A DNA stretch of 64,000 nt. Source: an uncultured Aquimarina sp. Lineage in GTDB: Bacteria > Bacteroidota > Bacteroidia > Flavobacteriales > Flavobacteriaceae. Both the position numbers and the translations under genes were made by a program. The notes under the pieces were generated by a model. The model was not told the origin of the DNA. It saw only the letters and a list, made by a program, of their open reading frames with translations, and ran no database searches. The stretch is from the NCBI GenBank assembly GCA_947503835.1, contig CANNFM010000005.1, positions 234,538 through 298,537 on the forward strand. The letters are read 5' to 3'. Of the stretch, positions 28,901 to 37,685 are shown piece after piece. Position 1 is the first letter of the stretch, and each line of letters opens with the position of its first letter.

Positions 28901-31900
28901 ATGAAAACAAAATTAGTAGTGCTAATCACTATTTTTTCAATAGGATTATTATCAATAAGTGATCTCCGAAGTCAGATCACTCAAATGGGGAATGGTAGTT
29001 ACACTACCGTTTTTCCCGGTGTAGACGCAGCAGGAAGAAATGGTTTTCCTTCAGGTACTCCTGGACTTTCAGGAATAGCCGCAACAAAACCTGTTCCCAC
29101 TAACGATTGGTGGTCAGATTTAATGAAAACAGATCATGGGGCAAAGGCATTTAATTACCCTTTGTCATTTAGATCGTTATCCAGCGGGCTTACTATAAAT
29201 TATACCATTCCTTTGGCCTCAGGGCCCAAAGACTACCGTCAACCTATGAGTGATGTTCAGGCTATTGTTGTTGGTGTTGAAGGCCTTGGAGCAACAAGCT
29301 CAACAGCTTCTGATCATTCTGATTGGAGCGTGACCATGAATTGGGATGATAAATTTTACAGCACAATCAATATTGGTTCTCCCTTTGTATATTTTGAGAA
29401 AAGCAATCCTACAGCATTGGCTAAAGTTTCAATTAATTTCAATGGAGCGGGTGCAAGAGTCGATGGTAATAAACTGATTATTGAAAACAATATGAATAAT
29501 TCAAATTATGTTGTTTTTGCGCCTGCAGGATCTACTTGGGTAGGCAGTAATGGCGTATATACCTCTACATTAAATGGAAAAAACTATTGGTCTATGGTAC
29601 TATTGCCATTTGGTGTAGATGTGACTACGGCAATCAATGAATATGAGCAGTATGCTTATGTGTTTCCCGACAAGACAACAGTAGATTGGAACTATAATGA
29701 AACCTCTGGTTCGGTTAGAACTACGTTTACCGTTACTCCAGATGTAAAAGAAGGAAACAATACCAAAGTTTTACAAGGACTTCTTCCGCACCAGTGGGAT
29801 CGACTTGCTTCAGATTCTCCTCGACCTGCAGGTTACAATTATCCTTCTGTGCGCGGCACTATCAAAACCTTATCCTCTAACAGTTTTGTTGTAGAAAATA
29901 CCTTCAGTGGTATTTTACCAACACTTCCTGATCTTGGTAAGTATACGGCAGGTTTTGACCCAGGAGTTTTGTCTCAAAAGATTGATCAAATTAAAAATGA
30001 TGGGCTACCAGAATGGACAGATTCTTATAATCAGGGACAAGATATGAATCGTCTGATACAAGCAGCAAGAATCGCTGATCAAATGGGAAATATAGAAGCC
30101 CGAGATCTTCTCGTGAATACGGTAAAAGTACGATTAGAAGATTGGTTATCTGCCGAGGGTGACGAAGTAGCTTTTCTTTTTTATTATAATTCCGACTGGA
30201 GTTCATTACTAGGATATCCGGCAGGGCATCGACAAGATGTAAATCTTAACGATCATCACTTTCATTGGGGATATTTTATTCATGCAGCAGCAGCGGTTGA
30301 GCAATTCAATCCTGGTTGGGCATCACAATGGGGAGATATGATTAATTTGTTAGTGAGAGATGCCGCTAATCCATCCAGAACCGATAGTATGTTTCCTTTC
30401 CTTAGAAACTTCAGTCCTTATGCTGGACATAGTTGGGCCAATGGTTTTTCTTCAGAACCTTTAGGAAATGACCAAGAGTCAACCTCAGAGTCTATGCAGT
30501 TCAATTCTGCACTAATACATTGGGGAACGATAACCAACAATAACGAATTAAGAGATCTTGGGATTTATCTATACACCACAGAGTTATCGACAATTCAGGA
30601 ATATTGGTTCGATGTAGAACAAAGAAGCTTTCAGCCCGAATATGCCTATGAAATGGTAGCCAGGGTTTGGGCAAGTGGTTACGATAATGGGACTTGGTGG
30701 ACCGATGATGTTGCGGCCTCTTATGGCATACAGTTGTATCCTATTCATGGCGGCTCATTATATCTAGGACATCGTACGGATTATGTAGAGAGAGTTTGGC
30801 AAGAAATGACTCAAAATACAGAGGTGTTAAACAATACACCCAATGATAATCTATGGTATGATACGTATTGGAAATTTCTGTCTTTTAAAGACCCCATACA
30901 AGCACTTTCATTATATAATTCGTATCCCGAAAGAGGAATGAAAGTAGGTATTTCTGATGCACAAACCTATCATTGGCTTTATACTATGGCATCTCTTGGA
31001 CAAGTGGCTGAAGAAATTACGGCAGATTATCCCATTGCTTCTGTTTTTAATGATAATGGAAGCCTTACCTATGTAGCTCACAATTATGGTAATTCAAAAA
31101 TCACGGTTCATTTTTCTGATGGATATAGCCTGATAGTTCCAGCCAATAGTATGGCCACAAGTCGAGATGTAAATGTTGATATTACATTATCAGCCGACAA
31201 ATCTGAAGTTCCTTTAGGAGGAGATGTTAATCTTACGGCTCTTACTACCGGAGCTGGTATCACAAAAGTAGAATTTTATGTTGGCGGTACCTTAATTGGT
31301 ACAGATACTACTGCACCTTACACGCTTAATAGTGGAGCATTGTCGGCAGGCTTTCCAAGAATATATGCAAAGGCATTTGTAGGGAATAATCTTAATATAT
31401 CCAATACAATTCCTATTCAGGTTGGAGATCAATTAGCATATTCAGGAACACCGATTGCCATTCCAGGTACTATTGATGCTGGTCAATACGATGTGTTTGA
31501 AGGAGGAAATGGTCAAGGTATTGCATATTCAGATAATGATGCTTTTAATCAAGGTAATTTCAGACCTTCTGAAGGCGTAGATGCAAACAGTACTACAAAC
31601 GAAGGATTTACTGTGGGTTGGATTAATTCGGGTGAATGGTTAGAATATACAATTAATGCGGCAAATGCTGGTCGTTATAGAGTAACATTAAGATATGCTT
31701 CAGGAGATGCAGCCGGAGGAGGACCATTTTGGTTTGAACGTGATGGTGTCAAAATTAGTAATGATATCAATGTACCTTTTACAGGAACAAATTGGGATGT
31801 TTGGCAAAATGAAATTACAGAAGATGTACATCTTATTGCTGGTGAGCAAGTGATTAGAGTGATGGTGGGTAATGGAGGTTTTAACCTAGGGAAAATGACT

Positions 31901-33223
31901 TTTGAATATACAGGGCCACCTAGTGATGAAGTCCTGACAAGTATTGTAGTCACGCCTTCAAATGTCGATGTATTAGTTGGAGAGGTACAGCAATTTACTG
32001 CTCAAGGATTTGATCAAAACGGGAATCCTATGGCAGCAGTATACAGCTGGACAACTGATGGGGGATTAATAGATGTTAACGGACTTTATACAAGTTCATT
32101 ACTTGGTGATCATATCGTCACGGCTATTAGTGGTTCGATTTCAGGCTCTGCTACTATTAAAGTTTCAAACAACACATCTACTACGTATACGATACTTCCA
32201 GGGATTTTAGAAGCCGAGAATTACAAATCGGGAGGACAAGGAATCGGTTTTAGCGACTCTACCATAGGAAATACTGGCGGTGAGCACAAACAAGATGATG
32301 TAGATATTGAAATCACAGGTGATGGTAGTGGATCATATAATGTAGGTTGGATAGATGCTGGTGAATGGTTGGCGTATGATATTAATGCTACAGAATCATC
32401 AAACAGCTATGATATAGATTTTAGAGTAGCGTCACCTGGCGGAAACGGTTCTTTTCATTTAGAATTGAATGGTTTACCTATTACAGGAATCCTTTCTGTT
32501 CCCAATACCGGAAACTGGCAAAACTATCAGACTGTAACCGTTACCGGTGTCAATATTCCAACAGGTCAGCAAGAATTACGTATCGTTTTTGATAGCAATG
32601 GCTTCAATTTAAATTTCATAGAATTCAGAGCCGCCTCAACCGATAACAATCAGGAAGGTTGTTTAGGAACCGCATTGAATCAACAGTATAGTTATAAAGT
32701 TTCTTCAGATACGATGGCCCCAAGTATTACATTTATACCGGAAACTCTAGGAACGGGCGATACTATTTGTATTCTATATTATGGAACATCAGCTACAGGT
32801 TCATATCCTGGATATATTGTAAGCCCAAATGAACCCTATCAAATCAATGCGCTTGAAGGAGAAACAATCTATTTCTATTATACGTATAGCCTGTCGACAG
32901 GCGGTGAAAACAATACCGCAGATCAGCGACATAATTTTACAGTAGGAGATTGTAATAATTCAAAATCATCAGTACTAAATCTAGATTCTAAGATATCAAT
33001 TTATCCAAATCCAATGGATGAGGTCATAACATTGTTTGGCGTAGATAATGTTTATAAGGTAAATATTTATGATGTAAGCGGTAAACTAGTCCAATCAAAA
33101 TCTATAACTAAATCCCAAAATCAACAATTTATGTATGTAAACTTATTGGCAAAAGGATTTTATATACTGAAAACATACTCTAAAAATAATGAAGTTACAA
33201 CTCATAAAATACTTAAGGATTAA
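28901..33223 (+). CDS. Secreted GH81 endo-beta-1,3-glucanase with CBM6 x2, CBM56-like and T9SS tail
   Basis: A 1440-residue secreted enzyme. A signal peptide of about 24 residues precedes the GH81 domain (about 30-755). NLNDHHFHWGYF places Asp451 and NDQESTSESMQ places Glu526 and Glu530, the conserved acidic cluster of GH81. Then come an Ig-like domain (758-842), CBM6 (843-1004, GWINSGEWLEY), a bacterial Ig-like domain (1012-1090), a second CBM6 (1097-1246), a CBM56-like module (1254-1351) and a T9SS type A tail (1362-1440). GH81 enzymes attack long or insoluble beta-1,3-glucans such as curdlan and callose. The Ig-CBM6-CBM56 tail matches that of the secreted GH16. Confidence 0.92.
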   Translation: MKTKLVVLITIFSIGLLSISDLRSQITQMGNGSYTTVFPGVDAAGRNGFPSGTPGLSGIAATKPVPTNDWWSDLMKTDHGAKAFNYPLSFRSLSSGLTINYTIPLASGPKDYRQPMSDVQAIVVGVEGLGATSSTASDHSDWSVTMNWDDKFYSTINIGSPFVYFEKSNPTALAKVSINFNGAGARVDGNKLIIENNMNNSNYVVFAPAGSTWVGSNGVYTSTLNGKNYWSMVLLPFGVDVTTAINEYEQYAYVFPDKTTVDWNYNETSGSVRTTFTVTPDVKEGNNTKVLQGLLPHQWDRLASDSPRPAGYNYPSVRGTIKTLSSNSFVVENTFSGILPTLPDLGKYTAGFDPGVLSQKIDQIKNDGLPEWTDSYNQGQDMNRLIQAARIADQMGNIEARDLLVNTVKVRLEDWLSAEGDEVAFLFYYNSDWSSLLGYPAGHRQDVNLNDHHFHWGYFIHAAAAVEQFNPGWASQWGDMINLLVRDAANPSRTDSMFPFLRNFSPYAGHSWANGFSSEPLGNDQESTSESMQFNSALIHWGTITNNNELRDLGIYLYTTELSTIQEYWFDVEQRSFQPEYAYEMVARVWASGYDNGTWWTDDVAASYGIQLYPIHGGSLYLGHRTDYVERVWQEMTQNTEVLNNTPNDNLWYDTYWKFLSFKDPIQALSLYNSYPERGMKVGISDAQTYHWLYTMASLGQVAEEITADYPIASVFNDNGSLTYVAHNYGNSKITVHFSDGYSLIVPANSMATSRDVNVDITLSADKSEVPLGGDVNLTALTTGAGITKVEFYVGGTLIGTDTTAPYTLNSGALSAGFPRIYAKAFVGNNLNISNTIPIQVGDQLAYSGTPIAIPGTIDAGQYDVFEGGNGQGIAYSDNDAFNQGNFRPSEGVDANSTTNEGFTVGWINSGEWLEYTINAANAGRYRVTLRYASGDAAGGGPFWFERDGVKISNDINVPFTGTNWDVWQNEITEDVHLIAGEQVIRVMVGNGGFNLGKMTFEYTGPPSDEVLTSIVVTPSNVDVLVGEVQQFTAQGFDQNGNPMAAVYSWTTDGGLIDVNGLYTSSLLGDHIVTAISGSISGSATIKVSNNTSTTYTILPGILEAENYKSGGQGIGFSDSTIGNTGGEHKQDDVDIEITGDGSGSYNVGWIDAGEWLAYDINATESSNSYDIDFRVASPGGNGSFHLELNGLPITGILSVPNTGNWQNYQTVTVTGVNIPTGQQELRIVFDSNGFNLNFIEFRAASTDNNQEGCLGTALNQQYSYKVSSDTMAPSITFIPETLGTGDTICILYYGTSATGSYPGYIVSPNEPYQINALEGETIYFYYTYSLSTGGENNTADQRHNFTVGDCNNSKSSVLNLDSKISIYPNPMDEVITLFGVDNVYKVNIYDVSGKLVQSKSITKSQNQQFMYVNLLAKGFYILKTYSKNNEVTTHKILKD

Positions 33224-33268
33224 TGAGCCTTAAATAAGTTGTTCTGAAAAGTAATTGTTCGGTAAAAC

Positions 33269-33298
33269 AAAAATCCATCGCGAAAGTGATGGATTTTT
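33269..33298 (+). terminator. Rho-independent terminator after the GH81 gene
   Basis: AAAAATCCATC and GATGGATTTTT form an 11-base stem around CGCGAAAGT, ending in a T run. This closes the rightward part of the glucan locus. Confidence 0.85.
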
Positions 33299-33308
33299 AT
33301 GCTTTTAG

Positions 33309-33324
33309 TGACCTCGGCAAGATT
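33309..33324 (-). repeat. Third short tRNA-Arg 3'-end fragment
   Basis: TGACCTCGGCAAGATT differs by one base from the 3' end of tRNA-Arg at 33453-33468. It lies just outside the right border repeat, so two tRNA-end fragments follow each other here 144 bases apart. Confidence 0.6.
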
Positions 33325-33333
33325 AACTACTTT

Positions 33334-33473
33334 GATCCAGACAAAGCTCCGCTTTGAGAACCACAAAAAGAATCACTTCGCTTTATTCCAAAAAAGAAGC
33401 GAGCTTCATTTTTGAAACTCGCTTGTAATTCACATTTTTTGTGATTCATTCGTGACCTCGGCAGGATTCAAAC
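33334..33473 (+). repeat. Right border direct repeat, overlapping intact tRNA-Arg
   Basis: Direct repeat of 4541-4682 (by-eye alignment of about 93 percent identity). Its last 21 bases are the 3' end of the intact tRNA-Arg gene. The arms AAGCGAG/CTCGCTT and AATTCACA/TGTGATT form hairpins, which might also end transcription from the tRNA. This is the configuration left by integration at a tRNA 3' end, although a dispersed tRNA-linked repeat is also possible. Confidence 0.8.
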
Positions 33474-33526
33474 CTGCAACCTCTTGAGCCGTAATCAAGT
33501 GCACTATTCAGTTATGCTACGAGGCC
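33453..33526 (-). tRNA. tRNA-Arg (ACG)
   Basis: On the minus strand all arms form. The acceptor is GGCCTCG/CGAGGTC with one G-U pair and the D stem is GCAT/GTGC. The anticodon stem CTTGA/TCAAG has loop TTACGGC, giving anticodon ACG. The T stem is GCAGG/CCTGC with loop TTTGAAT. The discriminator is A and CCA is not encoded. It reads CGN arginine codons, probably after A-to-I editing. Its 3' end is duplicated at 4662-4682 and 33309-33324. Confidence 0.95.
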
Positions 33527-33538
33527 GTTTTGCGGGTG

Positions 33539-33569
33539 CAAATATAATTGTTTTTTATATTGCTAGCAA
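33539..33569 (-). promoter_or_regulatory. tRNA-Arg promoter
   Basis: On the minus strand TTG (33567-33569) is followed after 20 bases by TATATTTG (33539-33546), a full match to the Bacteroidota TTG / TAnnTTTG promoter, 12 bases before the tRNA. Confidence 0.7.
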
Positions 33570-33775
33570 AATTTATGTTGACTTTTTAATAACTAAAAAA
33601 AACTAGCTGAAATGCTTCAGTAAAATAATACCGAAAAACACAATTCAAGTAGCCTGATATTAAGTACGTAAGCTATTGCCTAATTCAGTATGTTATTGAA
33701 ACTCCTCTATTTTACGCTCTCTTTTTTGACATCATTTTTTTAGCCTCTTTTTTCAATTTTCATTATTTTCGGCCG

Positions 33776-34288
33776 ATGAACATACAAGAATTTATTAGAG
33801 ATATTCCTGACTTTCCGAAACCCGGAATTTTATTTAAAGATATCACACCTTTATTGGCAAATCACAATGCTTTGATTAGTTGTGCAGATCAGCTAGCAAA
33901 TTTTTGTCCAAACAATATTAAGATTGATAAAGTGATCGGCATAGAGTCTAGAGGTTTTATTATTGGAGGAATGATTGCAGAGCGTTTAGATGCTGGTTTT
34001 GTACCTGTACGCAAAAAGGGGAAGCTTCCGTATGATGTAAAATCAAAAAGTTATGGTCTTGAGTATGGAGAAGATACTTTAGAAATTCATACCGATGCGA
34101 TTACTCCTGGTGAGCATGTTTTAATTCATGATGATGTATTGGCTACCGGCGGTACGGCTAAAGCAGTTTGTGATTTGGTACAAGAACTTGGTGGAGTGGT
34201 AGTACAGTGTAATTTTATTATGAAACTTGATTTCCTTAACGGGAAAGATAAATTAAGTGTTCCCGTATCTGCATTATTGAATTATTAA
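33776..34288 (+). CDS. apt: Adenine phosphoribosyltransferase
   Basis: A 170-residue cytoplasmic enzyme that converts adenine and PRPP to AMP in purine salvage. The N-terminal IPDFPKPGILFKDITPLL is the classic Apt sequence. IESRGFIIGG and the PRPP-binding motif VLIHDDVLATGGTAKA (about residues 115-130) are intact. Full length for the family. It is transcribed away from tRNA-Arg, and a hairpin lies directly after the gene. Confidence 0.97.
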   Translation: MNIQEFIRDIPDFPKPGILFKDITPLLANHNALISCADQLANFCPNNIKIDKVIGIESRGFIIGGMIAERLDAGFVPVRKKGKLPYDVKSKSYGLEYGEDTLEIHTDAITPGEHVLIHDDVLATGGTAKAVCDLVQELGGVVVQCNFIMKLDFLNGKDKLSVPVSALLNY

Positions 34289-34291
34289 AAA

Positions 34292-34315
34292 AAGCCTTCA
34301 TTAAATTGAAGGCTT
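34292..34315 (-). terminator. Terminator between apt and the convergent gene
   Basis: AAGCCTTCA and TGAAGGCTT form a 9-base stem with a 6-base loop. On the minus strand it is followed by a T run, so it best serves the leftward gene at 34337, and probably also ends apt. Confidence 0.75.
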
Positions 34316-34336
34316 GACTAAATTTATATAAGTTAT

Positions 34337-35143
34337 TTACTTCTTAGTAGTTACTATTATGGCACCATCCTTTGCCTTATCACCGTAAATACTAATGGCA
34401 GTTTCTGGTTTAAGAAAATCTACTTCGGCCAATTGATCAGATTTTGCAAAGCTATCTAAGGTTTTAAAATCAGACTCTTTTCCGTCAATAATAATTAGCT
34501 TTTCTATTTCTGGATTGTCTACAAAATTAAACTTCTGATTATTTTTTCTTTGGAAGGGGTGCAATCGCTGACCATTAAAAATTAAATTCTCATCCTCACC
34601 CTCTTCAAAAGTAAAGGAGCTCATGATTTGATCTTTGAATTTTTGAATGTTAAAAGATAATGAATCAGTGTGTTCATCAAAGTTAAAATCAAAAGCAAAA
34701 TTGTGCTTTTTCATAATACTATCCATATCAATTTTTGGGTACTTAAAACCAGATTGATTGGTCCAGGCGGTTATGTCCAACATACCAGAATTTGTGATAT
34801 AAAGACTGTCGTCTTTGTAACCTAATTTGATTTCAGAAATGGGTTGATTGGAAGATGAAGAGTATTGGCTTTTTGAATCCCCTTTTTTAAGAATAAGACT
34901 TAAACCTGTGATTTCATTCTGATCATTATACTCCACTTTTTTAAGGATCAATTCTATATCATTTTCTGCAAAAAATGTTTTGAGATCTTCTAACTCTTTC
35001 TCTGATGTGTTTTTGTTGATTACAGCTGTTATTTCATCAGATTGAGCAGTGTTAACTATCAATACTTTATTTGGGGTTTCTGTAAATGCTGTTAAGGAAA
35101 GCATACCTAGTATGCTCATTCCCAAGATGAACCATTTTTTCAT
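34337..35143 (-). CDS. Secreted protein related to the BlaR1 C-terminal tail
   Basis: A 268-residue protein with a signal peptide (about 1-19). I do not recognise a named family. Residues about 48-95 (SEKELEDLKTFFAENDIELILKKVEY is part of it in outline) match a module found twice in the neighbouring BlaR1-like protein, at residues 323-405 and 545-622. The C-terminal YGDKAKDGAIIVTTKK is the TonB-receptor-plug-like end also seen in that protein. It looks like a free periplasmic copy of the BlaR1 tail, perhaps a partner or former part of it. Codon use and base content look like the neighbours'. Confidence 0.65.
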   Translation of the reverse strand: MKKWFILGMSILGMLSLTAFTETPNKVLIVNTAQSDEITAVINKNTSEKELEDLKTFFAENDIELILKKVEYNDQNEITGLSLILKKGDSKSQYSSSSNQPISEIKLGYKDDSLYITNSGMLDITAWTNQSGFKYPKIDMDSIMKKHNFAFDFNFDEHTDSLSFNIQKFKDQIMSSFTFEEGEDENLIFNGQRLHPFQRKNNQKFNFVDNPEIEKLIIIDGKESDFKTLDSFAKSDQLAEVDFLKPETAISIYGDKAKDGAIIVTTKK

Positions 35144-35250
35144 ACTAAATATTTTTGGTTATGTATAGGAAATTAGAACGTCATCTTAATTACGAAAAAG
35201 ATTGACTAATGTTGCAAAAAAAACCTATTAGTATGATTTACAGTATGTTT

Positions 35251-35403
35251 TTAGCCTAAGGCTCTCTTGGTCACATATAATCTCCACCCAAATATTAGTA
35301 ACTGAAGCTTTGATGCTTTAGCCAGATCTAAACGTTTTTTGGTAAAACTAGGTAAGATTAATTTGTTCGTTTTTGCAAGAATTGAAAATAGTTGTTTTGT
35401 CAT
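35251..35403 (-). CDS. Conserved small basic protein, 50 residues
   Basis: A short frame encoding 50 residues, rich in Lys, Arg and Leu, with KKRLDLAKASK in the middle and FGWRLYVTKRALG at the end. I recall similar ~50-residue proteins across Flavobacteriaceae, sometimes labelled SsrA-binding protein, a name that is unlikely to be right for so short a chain. It begins with ATG and fills most of the otherwise empty 322-base gap between the two secreted-tail genes. Function unknown; possibly RNA- or membrane-associated given the charge, which is inference. Confidence 0.6.
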   Translation of the reverse strand: MTKQLFSILAKTNKLILPSFTKKRLDLAKASKLQLLIFGWRLYVTKRALG

Positions 35404-35416
35404 ACTACGAAAATAA

Positions 35417-35445
35417 AAAAACTCGCTCTATTAAAGCGAGTTTTT
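35417..35445 (-). terminator. Terminator after blaR1
   Basis: AAAAACTCGCT and AGCGAGTTTTT form a perfect 11-base stem with a 7-base loop and T runs on both strands, 21 bases beyond the blaR1 stop codon. Confidence 0.85.
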
Positions 35446-35465
35446 GATTGAAATACATTTCAATA

Positions 35466-37682
35466 CTATTTTGTCTTTTGAAGAAAAACATATTCTGGGT
35501 TCTTGGTAGTAATTTCAATTATATGTGCTTTTTCATTTTTTTTCCAGTATTGCTTTTCGATTTTGGTCATTATGCTTTTCCAGGGTATTGCATTTTCTAT
35601 AATAACGACACCATCTTTGGCAGCTTTACCATATTTAGAAACACTATCTTCGTTTAGTAGAACGATTAACCTTTTGTTAGAAAGAAAAGCCTTTCCTATT
35701 AATTCAGACTTTTGATGTTTTTTTCCATTAATAATATACAGAGGGCTTTCTCCTAAAGCATAAAGCTTATTTCCATTTGCTCCATCATCCAAGTTGTTAA
35801 CTTTGTTTGTGAAAAATCCAATTTCTTCTGTTTCGCCATTTTTATCTACCTTGATTTTAAATACTATGGGTTTTATAAATTCAGATTCACTATTAGTTGT
35901 ATAGGTTTCTTGATTACCAAAGGCGTCTTTATATTGCATTTTTATAGCAGTGATACGATCATTTTTGAATGTAATGTTGCTAAACTCAAAATCGACATTA
36001 AAATGTTTCTTTATGAATACTTTGAACTCTGTAAGTTCTTCTATTGTACTTTCTTTAGTGATATCTTTGGATAGACCCCCAAGATGAGGTTTTATAGAGT
36101 CTTGAGGTTGTTTTAGCTCTTGTTTAGGGAAAAAGCCATATTCTGGTAGCGTTTTAGTTATTTTAAAGAATTCTCCTACAGTATAATCACTTTTTTGAAA
36201 TATATCAAAGCCTTCTTTTGGGGTATTCACTTTTGTAGTGTTATGAAATATTAGAACACCATCACTGGCTTCTTTTCCATATTTTTCTTTGGCTTCTTCA
36301 TCTAATAAAAGTTCTATCCCTTCGGTTACTAGAAACGCTTGTCCTTCTAATTCGGATTTTCTAAATTGTTTGCCGTCTACAATATAGACAGGATTTTCTC
36401 CAAGTTTATGTAAAGAAGAAGTCATTTTCTGAATTCTTGATTGTTGTTCAAACGTAAAACCTTTTGGTATAGCGGCAAATTCGACATTTTTTACTTTTTT
36501 ATCCTTGTCTAATTGGAGTGTGATTAAAATATTGGGGATTGACTCATCAGAATCTGCATCAGAATATGAGGTCATATACCCAGATTCATTTTCAATATTG
36601 ATATTAATTTTAGAGATGAGGTTTTTATTAAACTCAAGTGTTTCAAAAGTTAGTTTTAAATTATACTTTTCTTTTAGCGATTTCTTAATATTTTCAAGTT
36701 CTTCACGAGTATTTTCTTTTTTGATCTCTATTTTAAGTTCACCAAGTTTTGTTTGAGATATATTTATGCCCTCATTGCTTTTATACTGTAGTACTTCTTT
36801 TGTATTAAAACTCCATAGAAATAGTGAGAGTAAAGGGAGAATAATTCCAAATTTGACTAAGTTCTTCTTTTTTGATGGTTGCTTGTTTAGCATAACAATT
36901 CGTTTTTTGATTAATGATTGATAAAAATTATTGGCTATTATTGAATAATTGTTTGATGAAACATTTACAAGGGCAAGCTGGTAGGCTTTGGTTGAAGAAA
37001 TTTCATTTAATGCCCCTCTGTCGGCAATAAACTCAAGATTTTGTTCTAAGCTTTTTTTATAAAACCAGGCAAAAGGGTTAATCCATTGAAAAATCAGTAC
37101 CAAGTTTGCGAGTAAAAGATCGGCCGTATGATATTGCTGTACATGAACCTTCTCATGGGCAAGAATCATATCTAATTCTTTATTTGAATGAAGAGAAGGG
37201 TTGTATACTATGAATTTAAAGAAAGAAAAAGGGGCAATATCGTCCTTAATTTCAATAAAGTTGAATGCTTCAATATCTCGATTTTCTTTTTTATTTAGTA
37301 ACTTTCTTAACGATAGTATTTGGGTTACAAAACGAATAAAGAATACTAATATACCAAGGCCATAAAATGCAAAACTAATTTGCCACCAGCTGATTGGGGT
37401 TGTTTTTGAAATTACTTGTTCAGATAGATTGCCCGCCTGCAGAACGTTGTCAACAGGAGTAATGAAAGTACTGTTTTCTGATAGTGAAAAATTAGGGTTT
37501 TCTGTATATGTTATTGTGGTAAATTCTAAAAATGGCAACAACAGTGAAATCACAATTCCTAGTAAGAAAAAATACCTGTTTATAGTAAAGAAGGTATCTT
37601 TTTTTAATAGAAAATAATATACCAGGTAAAATATTGAAAGCAGTATACTTGTTTTGAAGAGGTAGATTAAAAGGGTTTCCAT
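35466..37682 (-). CDS. BlaR1-like M56 metallopeptidase with two plug-like periplasmic modules
   Basis: A 738-residue inner-membrane sensor-protease. Four hydrophobic segments are visible (about 5-27, 35-53, 100-122 and 275-293). The cytoplasmic zinc site HEKVH (176-180) is the HExxH of the M56 family, and NLEFIADRGA supplies a further conserved acidic block. Instead of a beta-lactam sensor domain, the periplasmic tail has two copies of a module (323-405 and 545-622). Each is followed by a VYIVDGK...YGKEASDGVLIF-type segment (428-480 and 644-697) like a TonB receptor plug. The partner BlaI gene ends 3 bases upstream, so the two form an operon. The signal sensed is unknown. Confidence 0.88.
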   Translation of the reverse strand: METLLIYLFKTSILLSIFYLVYYFLLKKDTFFTINRYFFLLGIVISLLLPFLEFTTITYTENPNFSLSENSTFITPVDNVLQAGNLSEQVISKTTPISWWQISFAFYGLGILVFFIRFVTQILSLRKLLNKKENRDIEAFNFIEIKDDIAPFSFFKFIVYNPSLHSNKELDMILAHEKVHVQQYHTADLLLANLVLIFQWINPFAWFYKKSLEQNLEFIADRGALNEISSTKAYQLALVNVSSNNYSIIANNFYQSLIKKRIVMLNKQPSKKKNLVKFGIILPLLSLFLWSFNTKEVLQYKSNEGINISQTKLGELKIEIKKENTREELENIKKSLKEKYNLKLTFETLEFNKNLISKININIENESGYMTSYSDADSDESIPNILITLQLDKDKKVKNVEFAAIPKGFTFEQQSRIQKMTSSLHKLGENPVYIVDGKQFRKSELEGQAFLVTEGIELLLDEEAKEKYGKEASDGVLIFHNTTKVNTPKEGFDIFQKSDYTVGEFFKITKTLPEYGFFPKQELKQPQDSIKPHLGGLSKDITKESTIEELTEFKVFIKKHFNVDFEFSNITFKNDRITAIKMQYKDAFGNQETYTTNSESEFIKPIVFKIKVDKNGETEEIGFFTNKVNNLDDGANGNKLYALGESPLYIINGKKHQKSELIGKAFLSNKRLIVLLNEDSVSKYGKAAKDGVVIIENAIPWKSIMTKIEKQYWKKNEKAHIIEITTKNPEYVFLQKTK

Positions 37683-37685
37683 AGC

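Noticed and set aside
4541..33473. Complete integrative element with its own integrase
   Set aside because: No integrase, excisionase, relaxase or transposase frame was found between the border repeats; only the borders support an island.
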